64,000 nucleotides of DNA from Cronobacter condimenti 1330 (GTDB lineage Bacteria > Pseudomonadota > Gammaproteobacteria > Enterobacterales > Enterobacteriaceae): NCBI RefSeq assembly GCF_001277255.1, contig NZ_CP012264.1:992001-1056000 (forward strand). The letters run 5' to 3'. The position numbers and the translations under genes are program-made. The notes under the pieces were generated by a model that was given only the letters and a program-made list of their open reading frames with translations, was not told where the DNA came from and ran no database searches. Positions 33,727-41,419 of the stretch are shown here, piece after piece. Each line of letters begins with the position of its first letter. The first letter of the stretch is position 1.

Positions 33727-34755
33727 ATGGCCGGGAATGCCGCACCGTTTTCATTTTGCGAGGTTATGCAGACGCGCGCGCAGGAAAACGCGCTGCTGCT
33801 GGATGGCGATCAGCGACAGCTGATCGCGGCGCTGGATACGCGTGCCGCGTCGCTGCTCACAACGCCCGCGCGTTTTGCCGGGCTTTACGTCTGGGGACGG
33901 CCGGGGCGCGGTAAAAGTTTTATCGTGGATAATTTCTACGCCTCATTGCCGGTCGCTTCGAAAAAGCGCGCCCACTTTCACGATTTTTTCCGCGAGCTGC
34001 ACCAGCGCATGATGCACCAGCCGCTGGAGGCCGCGCTGCGCGCACAAATTGGCGACGCGCGGCTGCTCTGCTTTGATGAATTCCACCTGCACGATCCGGG
34101 CGATGCGATGCTCGCGAAAAAGCTCTTAGAGGTGGCGCTCGCCATGCATATCACGCTGATCCTCACCTCTAACTACTCGCCGCGCGAGCTATTATCGCAT
34201 CCGCTTTATCATGAGCTGTTTGTGCCATCGATTGCGCTTATCGAACGTGAAATGACAATTTTCGCGCTAAACGGCGAGCGGGATTATCGCCTCACGGCTG
34301 GCAGCGACGCGGGGCTGTTCAGCCAGGGCGCATGGCTGCGTCCCGGGACGGCGACCCAGCGCGAGGCATATCACCTCCCGACGGCACGGGGGGAATTTCC
34401 GGTTACGGCGGGTTATCACACTTTTTATGCCGCCTCGCCGCCGGATACCATGCTGCACTTTCGTTTTTCAGCATTATGCGAAGCGCCGACGGCGGTCATG
34501 GATTATTTAACGCTTTGCGAATCGTATTCATGCTGGTTTATTGATGCAGTGCCATTACTGGCGCGTGTTAATCCGGCCGCCCAGCAGCGGTTTATTAATC
34601 TTATTGATGTACTTTATGATAAACAGTGTCAGGTGTTTATTACGAGCGCGTATTCTGTTGCCGATATTATTGATGGAGTGGCGCGGGACGATATTGGGCG
34701 TACTGCCAGTCGGCTTGGGCAATTACCGTTAATTGATGAACATGTTACGGATTGA
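33727..34755 (+). CDS. AFG1/ZapE-like AAA+ ATPase
   Basis: 342 residues. Walker A GRPGRGKS at 57-64, Walker B LLCFDEFHLHDPGDAML, sensor-1 region LILTSNYSPRELL, and a C-terminal part ending VLYDKQCQVFITSAYSVADI, all in the AFG1/ZapE order. It is too different from E. coli ZapE to be the orthologue (HFHDFFRELHQRMM versus HFHRFMLRVHEEL), so it is probably an extra family member of unknown role. ATG at 33727 follows GTGGAG; a longer frame from 33634 adds basic residues without a ribosome-binding site. Codon use becomes more AT-rich in the last 250 bp. Confidence 0.75.
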   Translation: MAGNAAPFSFCEVMQTRAQENALLLDGDQRQLIAALDTRAASLLTTPARFAGLYVWGRPGRGKSFIVDNFYASLPVASKKRAHFHDFFRELHQRMMHQPLEAALRAQIGDARLLCFDEFHLHDPGDAMLAKKLLEVALAMHITLILTSNYSPRELLSHPLYHELFVPSIALIEREMTIFALNGERDYRLTAGSDAGLFSQGAWLRPGTATQREAYHLPTARGEFPVTAGYHTFYAASPPDTMLHFRFSALCEAPTAVMDYLTLCESYSCWFIDAVPLLARVNPAAQQRFINLIDVLYDKQCQVFITSAYSVADIIDGVARDDIGRTASRLGQLPLIDEHVTD

Positions 34756-34771
34756 AAGAATAAGAAGGCGC

Positions 34772-35062
34772 TTAACATAAAATAATCATCGGGTACCTGA
34801 GAGGCATAAACCGGCCAGCTAAATCGCGGGGGGTGCTCCCCGCGCAGACGCTTACTCGCTGGATTGATAAGCCAGTGAAGCGACAACCTTTATACCCGCA
34901 CCCTGCAAGCGCAACGCGCAACGCGTTTCCCGTGAAAGGCGGGTTAACATGAATGCCGGCAGGCAGACAATAATAACGCTCCCGATAAAAGCATTGCCCT
35001 TCATAGCCATTCTCTTGGCCGTGAGGCGAGTAAGAGGCTAAATATGAACTGGGCGGGTTCAT
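34772..35062 (-). CDS. Mok-type overlapping regulatory frame of the hok locus
   Basis: A 96-codon frame (MNPPSSYLASYSPHGQENGYEG...) that starts at 35062, has GAGG about 8 nt upstream, and overlaps the hok-like gene completely in another frame. In hok/sok systems translation of such a mok frame is needed for hok translation. Its start lies opposite the 5' part of the candidate Sok RNA. The protein itself is unlikely to matter. Confidence 0.5.
   Translation of the reverse strand: MNPPSSYLASYSPHGQENGYEGQCFYRERYYCLPAGIHVNPPFTGNALRVALAGCGYKGCRFTGLSIQRVSVCAGSTPRDLAGRFMPLRYPMIILC
34852..35004 (-). CDS. Hok/Gef-family small toxic membrane peptide
   Basis: 50 codons: MKGNAFIGSVIIVCLPAFML is a single hydrophobic helix with the conserved Cys, followed by TRLSRETRCALRLQGAGIKV and the terminal VASLAYQSSE. 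This matches the Hok pattern: helix with ICL/VCL, TR(K/E)xLCELRxxxG, then VAA-AYES. Hok peptides insert in the inner membrane and depolarise the cell when made. The gene is embedded in a mok-like frame and preceded by a Sok-like antisense gene, as expected for a type I toxin-antitoxin locus. I see no disabling change in the reading frame. Confidence 0.8.
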   Translation of the reverse strand: MKGNAFIGSVIIVCLPAFMLTRLSRETRCALRLQGAGIKVVASLAYQSSE

Positions 35063-35107
35063 GTGTCGGCCTCGGGTTAAAATAATTAACCCGAGGCCTT
35101 CCTTTTT
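35051..35107 (+). ncRNA. Sok-like antisense RNA
   Basis: Antisense to the hok leader. Promoter TTGGCC (35015-35020), 18-bp spacer, TAAATA (35039-35044) predicts a start near 35051. The RNA would have a short single-stranded 5' part complementary to the mok start, then a 13-bp perfect hairpin GGCCTCGGGTTAA/TTAACCCGAGGCC (35068-35098, loop AATAA) and TTCCTTTTT. Known Sok RNAs have this form, including the CCTCGGGTT stem. Ends are estimates. Confidence 0.65.
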
Positions 35108-35248
35108 GGGCGCCTGAAACCAGAAAGTCTCAGACGCCCGCCGCGAATAGTATGCTTCTTTTCTCGCTGTAAAAGCCTTGCTTTTCTGTTTTTATTTAAA
35201 TGCGTTAAACGGTCCTTGTTATTCCTGTTCTTATTTTTACGTTTATCG

Positions 35249-36256
35249 TCAGGGACGATCGTCCTCCCGCGCGGCGTGGATCTTGCCGCGAAAGATCCAA
35301 AAGCCCCAGCTGTTGTAGATAAGCGTGATCGGCACAAAGATGCCGAAGGCGGCAAGCATTAATTTTTGCGTGGCGGGCGGCGCGGCGGCCTGTGTAAGCA
35401 ACAGGTTCGGCGGCAGAATAAACGGAAACACAGCGAGCAGCATGGCCCCGAACGCGGCGATGAACAGCAGCAGCGTCATGGCGATCGGCAGAAAATCGCG
35501 GCGTTTACGTAGCGCAAACCCAAGCCCTGCGAAGGCCAGCAGCCCCATCGCCACAAGCGGCCCGCTCCATGCCCAGAGTTGCAGATGCAGCCGGTAGCTT
35601 TCATTTAGCTGCACCGTCCAGACCAGCAACCCTGCCAGCAGCGCGGCGGTGAAAGGCGCAAGCCACATCGCCTGACGCCGCGCCCAGGCGCTGAGTTCGC
35701 CCTCACAACGCCAGATAAGCCAGCCGGCGCCGAGCAGTGCATAACCGGCGCTGAGCGCTATCGCGCAGTAAACCGAAAAGGGCGAGAGCCAGTCCATTGG
35801 GCCGCCGGTAAACTGTGTGCCGTCATGTCGTATTCCTTCGATCCATGCGCCCATGGTTGCCCCCTGCGTTAACGCGGCAAGCCAGGAGCCGCCAATAAAG
35901 AGCGCGTCGAACAGCGCCGGGCGCAGATGGCGGTATTCAATCGCCATCCCGCGCACGATGAGTGCCAGCAGCATCAGCCAGACGGGCAGATAAAGCGCGC
36001 TATAGAGGATGCTGAACGCCACGGGGAACATCGCCAGTAGCGCGCCGGCGGTAAGCACAAGCCAGGTCTCGTTGCCGTCCCAGACCGGCAGCAGGGAAAT
36101 ATTCATCTGCTGACGTGCCTGCGGCGACTGAAACGGCGCAAGCAGCCCCACGCCCAGATCTGCCCCGTCGAGCAACACGTAAACCAGCACGCCCAGCGCC
36201 AGCGCGGCGGCGCAAAGCAATGTGAATAAGGGCAGCGACAGGATAACGTCAATCAT
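35249..36256 (-). CDS. cioB: Cyanide-insensitive cytochrome bd oxidase subunit II
   Basis: 335 residues and about eight or nine helices of the CydB family (VLYVLLDGADLGVGLLAPFQ in helix 1-2 with LDGxDLGxG, WDGNETWLVLTAGALLAMFPVAFSILYSALYLPV). The length fits CioB rather than the longer E. coli CydB. It pairs with CioA and stabilises the haem subunit. Its start overlaps the end of cioA; ATGs at 36259 and 36256 are both possible after AGGAG. No CydX-like small subunit is visible downstream. Confidence 0.88.
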   Translation of the reverse strand: MIDVILSLPLFTLLCAAALALGVLVYVLLDGADLGVGLLAPFQSPQARQQMNISLLPVWDGNETWLVLTAGALLAMFPVAFSILYSALYLPVWLMLLALIVRGMAIEYRHLRPALFDALFIGGSWLAALTQGATMGAWIEGIRHDGTQFTGGPMDWLSPFSVYCAIALSAGYALLGAGWLIWRCEGELSAWARRQAMWLAPFTAALLAGLLVWTVQLNESYRLHLQLWAWSGPLVAMGLLAFAGLGFALRKRRDFLPIAMTLLLFIAAFGAMLLAVFPFILPPNLLLTQAAAPPATQKLMLAAFGIFVPITLIYNSWGFWIFRGKIHAAREDDRP

Positions 36257-37664
36257 CATCGGCACTCCTGCGAAGGCTTTGCGGGGTGACGCCGCGGCCC
36301 GTCTGTGCCGCCACGGCCGGATTGGCGTCAGGCTCATCATCGCCAGGCGCTCTTGCCAGCAGACGCAGCATAAACCCGATACCGAGGCCGAAAACCAGCA
36401 AATAGACGACGATAACCGCGACAAACGAGCCGAGCACCAGTGAGGGCGCGATGGGGGAGGCGCTCTCGCGGGTCAGCAGTTGCCCGTAGATGGTCCACGG
36501 CTGGCGGCCTGTTTCTGTCACCACCCAGCCTGCGAGCATAGCGATAACCCCCGCAGGCGCCATCGCCACCATGCTGCGTTGCAGCCAGCGCGCCTGCCAT
36601 AACCGGCCGCGCAGGCGCACCACCAGCCCCGCAACCCCGAAGAAAATCATTAAAAAGCCAAGCCCTACCATGGTGCGGAACGCGAAAAACACGCCCGGCA
36701 CCCACGGCAGTTCATCGTGTGGATACTGATTCAGGCTATGGATGACGCCGGTGAGGTTGTGGCGCAGATAGAGCGAGCCGACATTCGGAATCGCGATTTC
36801 AAAATGGTTGCGCCGCGCGTCCATATCCGGGATCGCAAAGAGCCGCAGCGGCTCGCCTTCGCCCGGCGGCGGCGGGTTCCAGCTGCCCTCCATCGCCGCG
36901 AGTTTCACTGGCTGGTGATCGCGCGTGTTTTCGCCATGCAGATCGCCCACGACCGCCTGCACCGGCGCGAGCACCAGCAGTAGCCACAATCCCCAGGAGA
37001 ACATGCGTCGCGCGGCAGGTTGATCCGGGCGCTTTAGCAAATGCCAGGCACCGACCGCGGCGACCAGACACGCGGTGGCGAGCAGCGCGGCGACAGACAT
37101 ATGAATAAGCCGGTAGGGAAAGGACGGGTTAAAAATGACCGCCCACCAGTCGACAGGCTGAAAGCGTCCATCGTTGCCGACGATAAACCCGGCGGGCGTT
37201 TGCATCCATGAGTTCGCCGAGAGGATCCAGAAGGCGCTGAACATGGAGCCTGCGGCCACCACGCAGGTGGCAAGAAAATGCACCCACGGACGCACTTTCC
37301 CCATACCGAACAGCACCACGCCCATAAAGCCCGCTTCAAGGAAAAACGCCACCAGCACTTCCATGTACATCAGCGGCCCCATTACCGCCCCGGCACGGCT
37401 GGAAAGCCCGCCCCAGTTGGCCCCGAACTGAAACTCCATCACAACGCCTGTGACCACGCCGACCGCGACATTCAGCGCGAATACCTTGCTCCAGTACTTA
37501 TAGAGGTTCAGATAAAGAGGCCGCCTGCGCCACAGCCACAAGCCTTCCAGCAGCACCAGCCACTGCGCGAGGCCAATCGTCAGCGCCGCCAGCACAATGT
37601 GAAAGCCGATGGTAAAAGCGAACTGGCTGCGCGCCAGCAGCAGCGCGGTTTCCGGGCTAATCAT
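36249..37664 (-). CDS. cioA: Cyanide-insensitive cytochrome bd oxidase subunit I
   Basis: 471 residues. Haem-binding pattern of CydA: SRSQFAFTIGFHI-type N-terminus (RSQFAFTIGFHIVLAALTIGLAQW), EFQFGANW, EVLVAFFLEAGFMGVVLFG, and GENTRDHQPVKLAAMEGSWNPP. The following Q-loop is short, which marks the CIO group. It oxidises quinol and reduces oxygen at the inner membrane. Starts 2 nt after the DUF1641 gene stop, overlaps cioB, and is therefore part of the formate dehydrogenase transcript. An upstream in-frame start at 37778 lies inside the DUF1641 gene. Confidence 0.9.
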   Translation of the reverse strand: MISPETALLLARSQFAFTIGFHIVLAALTIGLAQWLVLLEGLWLWRRRPLYLNLYKYWSKVFALNVAVGVVTGVVMEFQFGANWGGLSSRAGAVMGPLMYMEVLVAFFLEAGFMGVVLFGMGKVRPWVHFLATCVVAAGSMFSAFWILSANSWMQTPAGFIVGNDGRFQPVDWWAVIFNPSFPYRLIHMSVAALLATACLVAAVGAWHLLKRPDQPAARRMFSWGLWLLLVLAPVQAVVGDLHGENTRDHQPVKLAAMEGSWNPPPPGEGEPLRLFAIPDMDARRNHFEIAIPNVGSLYLRHNLTGVIHSLNQYPHDELPWVPGVFFAFRTMVGLGFLMIFFGVAGLVVRLRGRLWQARWLQRSMVAMAPAGVIAMLAGWVVTETGRQPWTIYGQLLTRESASPIAPSLVLGSFVAVIVVYLLVFGLGIGFMLRLLARAPGDDEPDANPAVAAQTGRGVTPQSLRRSADDD

Positions 37665-37666
37665 CC

Positions 37667-38155
37667 TCAGGCATCGCTCGGTTTGCCGGTAAAGGACGAA
37701 ATCGGTTTGTCCACTTCCTCCTCCATCCGGCGGGAGAAGGCTTTCAGGCCGTTTAGCAAGGGCGTCAGCGAGCGCCACAGCTCATCGTCATGCAGCATTT
37801 TCCATGCGCCGCGCGCGCCCGGCGCGTCGGTCTGTTCCTGCTCGGGGCGTTCTTCTTCGCGGCTGAGTTCGGCGGCAAAATCGCGCACGCCAAACGCGAG
37901 CTTATACATCCGCTCTGGCGGAATGGTGGAGAGCGCCATCAGCAATACGGAAATATTCTGGATAACGTTCAGCGATCCCTGGCGGCTCAGGCCGTCGATA
38001 ATGACTTTGATCCAGTCGTTATTGGATGCCACCAGATCGTTAGTCAGGCGCAGGACGCCATGTTCGTGCAGGGTTTGCAGCAGGCGCTGCAATTCCTCAT
38101 TCGCGGTCGGGCCGATCTGCGGCGGCTCGGGCTGATAGTCAATCGCGTTGGCCAT
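37667..38155 (-). CDS. DUF1641 protein, probable ForE-type partner of formate dehydrogenase
   Basis: 162 residues, mainly helical. The DUF1641 core is visible as LLQTLHEHGVLRLTNDLVASNNDWIKVIIDGLSRQGSLNVIQNISVLLMALSTIPPE. In Bacillus and Staphylococcus a DUF1641 protein is encoded beside a large formate dehydrogenase catalytic subunit and takes part in a menaquinone-linked complex (ForCE). The TAATG overlap with the upstream gene indicates coupled synthesis. Start ATG at 38155 chosen over one 20 codons upstream because that frame lies in the preceding gene. Confidence 0.82.
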   Translation of the reverse strand: MANAIDYQPEPPQIGPTANEELQRLLQTLHEHGVLRLTNDLVASNNDWIKVIIDGLSRQGSLNVIQNISVLLMALSTIPPERMYKLAFGVRDFAAELSREEERPEQEQTDAPGARGAWKMLHDDELWRSLTPLLNGLKAFSRRMEEEVDKPISSFTGKPSDA

Positions 38156-41127
38156 TAAAATTTCTCCGGATGGGGTTCTTGTTCGGGCGGAAGGCGGTAA
38201 TCGTCGCGCTGCCATTTTGCTTCGACCGGCACATGCGGAATTGGCGTGCGCGCGCCGTAGCGGAAGTTGTGTCGGGGCAGTGGCGAGGGGTGCGGCGCAC
38301 GGGTGAGTTTCTCAAGCTTCACCGCCAGTTCTTTATACGCGGGCGTGTTAACGTCCGGGTCATGATGTTCGCCTGTCAGTGCGTTGATGCCCGGTTTGCC
38401 CTGATGGATGGAGATAAACAGCGTGCTGCCCGCCACGCGGTCGGTGACGGCGACCGGCACCTCCAGTTCGCCACGCCGGGAGGTGAGTTTTACCCAGTCG
38501 CCTTCTGCAAGCTGGCGTTCGGCGGCAAGCTGCGGGCTGATTTCGACAAACCAGTCTGGTGAGAGAGACAGTGTTCGCCCGCCGCGCCCGCTCTGATTGG
38601 TGGACTGGAAATGCTCCAGCATTCGGCCGTTGTTGAGCGCCAGATCGTATTCGTCGTCTGGCGCTTCGGCGGGCGGCTGCCAGACGAGCGGATAAAGCAC
38701 CGCGCGCCCGTCCGGGAAGTTAAACCCGTCGGTGTAGAGCAGCGGCGTGCTTTCGCCATCGGGCTTCACCGGCCAGAGCTGGGAGTTCCAGCCCTCAAGT
38801 CGTTCATAGCTGACGCCCGCAAAGAGCGTGGCGATGCCAGCCGCCTCCGCCATGATTTGCGACGGGTGGGTGTAGCCCCAGTCATGGCCCATGCGGGCGG
38901 CGAGCTCGGTGAGAATGCGCCAGTCCGGTCGGCTGTCGCCAAGTGGCGGCATCGCCTCGTAAAAGCGCTGAATGCGCCGCTCGGTATTCACAAAGGTGCC
39001 GTCTTTTTCGATACTCGGGCAGGCGGGCAGCACCACATCGGCGAACTGCGCGGTGCGGCTAAAAAAGAGATCCTGCACCACAAGGAAATCCAGGTCAGTA
39101 AAGCTTTCATGCACGCTGGCGCTGTCGGCGTCAGAAAACGCGGTCTCCTCGCCAATCACGTACATGGCGCGTACCTGCTTCGTCCGGGCGTGCTCCACCA
39201 TTTCAAAGTTGTCAGAGCCCGGCTCCAGCGACAGCGCCTCGGGCGCGACGCCCCAGGCCTTCGCCCATTTGGCGCGCACCTTTTCATCACTGACCGATTC
39301 ATAACCGGGGTAGTAGTTTTTCTGGCAGCCGAAATCGCTCGCGCCCTGCACGTTATTGTGTCCGCGCATCGGGTAGCCGCCGGTGCCGGGGCGGCCATAG
39401 TTTCCGGTCACCAACAGAAGGTTAGAGAGCGCGGTGCTGGTATCCGCGCCGTGGCTGTGCTGCGTGACGCCCATCGCCCAGACGATACAGACCGAGGGGG
39501 CTTTGCCGATAAGCTCGGCGGCGGCGGTCAGTTCTTCGACCGTAAGCCCGGTGATGTCGGCAGCGTATTCCAGCGTGAACGGCGCGAGCGACTGGCGATA
39601 CTCATCCACCTGGTTAACGCGGCTTGCGAGAAACGCCTCGTCGGCGTAGCCGTTATCAAACATATAGCGCGCCATCGCCGATGCCCAGACCATGTCGGTG
39701 CCGGGGCGGATGCGCAGGTAGCGGTCGGCGCGCTCGGCCATTTCGTGACGGCGCGGATCGACCACCAGCAACTGTTGCCCGTGATGTTTTTTGGCTGATT
39801 TCATCCGCGCTGCGATCACCGGGTGGTTTTCAGCCGTGTTGCTGCCGACGATCACAATCAGCGACGCCTGGTGCAGATCCTCAATGGTGCCCGCGTCGCC
39901 GCCGTAGCCGACGGTGCGAAACAGCCCTTTGGTGGCCGGGTTCTGACAGTAGCGCGAGGAGTTGTCGACGCTGTTGGTGCCAAGGATCAGCCGCGCAATT
40001 TTCTGTGTCAGGTACGCCTCTTCGTTGCTCGCCTTGCTGGAGCCAATAAAACCAATACCTTGCGGGCCGTGTTCGTCACGGATGCTGAGCAGGCGGCGCG
40101 CCACCACATCCAGCGCCTCATCCCAGGTGGCGGTGCGAAAGCGGCCATTTTCACGGATAAGCGGGGTAGTCAGACGCGCCTTATCGTTAAGGAAATCCCA
40201 GGCGAATTTGCCTTTTATGCAGGTGGAAATGCTGTTGGCAGGCGCGTCGGCGACGGGTTGTACCTTCAGCACATGGCGGTCGCGCGTCCAGATCTCAAAA
40301 CTACAGCCCACGCCGCAGTATGTGCAGACGGTTTTGGTGCGTTTGATTTCCGGCTGTCGCCAGTGCATGTCCATTACGGAAATGCCGGTGATTATCTCCG
40401 CCCCCGTCGTGTTTTCGATGGCCTTGACCAGATCTATCATCGGGCGCTTAAGCGTAGGCTTCATGCGGGTAAACGGCCCGGCGTCTGGCTGCATGGTCTT
40501 CTCCAGCAGCGCATTGCAGGGACAGACGGTGACGCAGTGGCCGCAACTGACGCAGCTCGAACCCGCGATGGTGTCGCCGCCATCCCACAGCACGCGCGGA
40601 TGCGCCATGGTGTAATCAATGCTGAGCGTTTCGTTGACTTCAACGTTCTGACACGCCTCGACGCAGCGCCCGCAGAGGATGCACTGGTCCGGGTCATAAG
40701 TATAAAACGGGTTGGAGTGGTCTTTTACGTAGGGTTTGCGCTGGTATTCGTAGCGCTGAATCGGAATGTGCATATCCGCGACGGCGTTATGCAGCGTACA
40801 GTCGCCGGTGTTGTGTTCGCAGACGGTACAGTAAAGTTCGTGTTTAGCGAGCAGCCTGTCCATCCCTTCGTGCTGCGCCGCCTCGGCCTCGGGCGTGCGG
40901 CTCGCGATTTCCATGCCTTGCGCGCTTTTTAGCGTGCAACCCCGCACCAGCTCGCCCTGATATTCCACCCAGCAGACATCGCAGGTTTGCATCGGTTCAA
41001 GGGCCGGGTGGTAACAGACGTGCGGTAGTTTCACCTCGCAGGCCGTCAGAAAATCGATAAGCGGGATGTTCGCCGGGCCAGTCAGCGGTCTCCCGTCGTA
41101 AAACAGGGTACAGAGTGACTCTTGCAT
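38155..41127 (-). CDS. Formate dehydrogenase catalytic subunit, ForC/FdhA type with N-terminal ferredoxin domains
   Basis: 990 residues. N-terminal 2Fe-2S domain with Cys38, Cys49, Cys52 and Cys64; a His/Cys cluster segment (HELYCTVCEHNTGDCTLHN); two 4Fe-4S motifs (CILCGRCVEACQNVEV and CVSCGHCVTVCPCNALLE); then the molybdopterin domain starting CTYCGVGCSFE with its own 4Fe-4S site. The presumed Mo ligand is Cys394 in SSRYCQNPATKGLFRTVGYGGDAGTI, encoded by TGT, so no selenocysteine is needed. The Cys-Gln pair is what I recall from Staphylococcus/Bacillus enzymes, not the Sec/Cys-His of E. coli FdhF. Cytosolic side; no Tat signal. First gene of the operon with DUF1641 and cioAB. Confidence 0.88.
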   Translation of the reverse strand: MQESLCTLFYDGRPLTGPANIPLIDFLTACEVKLPHVCYHPALEPMQTCDVCWVEYQGELVRGCTLKSAQGMEIASRTPEAEAAQHEGMDRLLAKHELYCTVCEHNTGDCTLHNAVADMHIPIQRYEYQRKPYVKDHSNPFYTYDPDQCILCGRCVEACQNVEVNETLSIDYTMAHPRVLWDGGDTIAGSSCVSCGHCVTVCPCNALLEKTMQPDAGPFTRMKPTLKRPMIDLVKAIENTTGAEIITGISVMDMHWRQPEIKRTKTVCTYCGVGCSFEIWTRDRHVLKVQPVADAPANSISTCIKGKFAWDFLNDKARLTTPLIRENGRFRTATWDEALDVVARRLLSIRDEHGPQGIGFIGSSKASNEEAYLTQKIARLILGTNSVDNSSRYCQNPATKGLFRTVGYGGDAGTIEDLHQASLIVIVGSNTAENHPVIAARMKSAKKHHGQQLLVVDPRRHEMAERADRYLRIRPGTDMVWASAMARYMFDNGYADEAFLASRVNQVDEYRQSLAPFTLEYAADITGLTVEELTAAAELIGKAPSVCIVWAMGVTQHSHGADTSTALSNLLLVTGNYGRPGTGGYPMRGHNNVQGASDFGCQKNYYPGYESVSDEKVRAKWAKAWGVAPEALSLEPGSDNFEMVEHARTKQVRAMYVIGEETAFSDADSASVHESFTDLDFLVVQDLFFSRTAQFADVVLPACPSIEKDGTFVNTERRIQRFYEAMPPLGDSRPDWRILTELAARMGHDWGYTHPSQIMAEAAGIATLFAGVSYERLEGWNSQLWPVKPDGESTPLLYTDGFNFPDGRAVLYPLVWQPPAEAPDDEYDLALNNGRMLEHFQSTNQSGRGGRTLSLSPDWFVEISPQLAAERQLAEGDWVKLTSRRGELEVPVAVTDRVAGSTLFISIHQGKPGINALTGEHHDPDVNTPAYKELAVKLEKLTRAPHPSPLPRHNFRYGARTPIPHVPVEAKWQRDDYRLPPEQEPHPEKF

Positions 41128-41385
41128 AATGCTTCCTCAAACGTGCCTTGCCAGTGCCACGAACCTGCGCCGCAGCGAATAAGAGCGGCTTCTCCGTGAG
41201 GGAGGCGCTCTTGTTATAGTGACTTAAAGGTAGTAATGCCCCTCCGGCTGCGCCAGGCGAGGGTGTTGCGAAGTATGTATGCGATGAATGGGTGAGAGCG
41301 GGCAGGTGGCCTCATCGCCGCTAACGTGCTGACAACGTAACGACTTTTGCAATTTACGCGGCTTCCCGGTATAACGTTCACTTAT

Positions 41386-41417
41386 GGATGTTTAGACGTC
41401 TGAACGTATAGAAGGGT
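41386..41417 (+). promoter_or_regulatory. MetJ operator (tandem met boxes) of mmuPM
   Basis: Four consecutive 8-mers: GGATGTTT, AGACGTCT (41394-41401, exact met-box consensus), GAACGTAT and AGAAGGGT; the flanking three match at 5 of 8. The array ends just before the mmuP ATG, so bound MetJ would block transcription when S-adenosylmethionine is plentiful. Confidence 0.8.
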
Positions 41418-41419
41418 TT

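Noticed and set aside
35100..35248. A CydX-like small subunit gene after cioB
   Set aside because: The minus-strand frames here are basic and lack a hydrophobic helix.
38611..39798. 395-codon open frame on the plus strand
   Set aside because: Antisense to the formate dehydrogenase gene; no family pattern.
39946..39948. Selenocysteine at the formate dehydrogenase active site
   Set aside because: The codon is TGT (Cys394), not TGA, so no recoding is needed.
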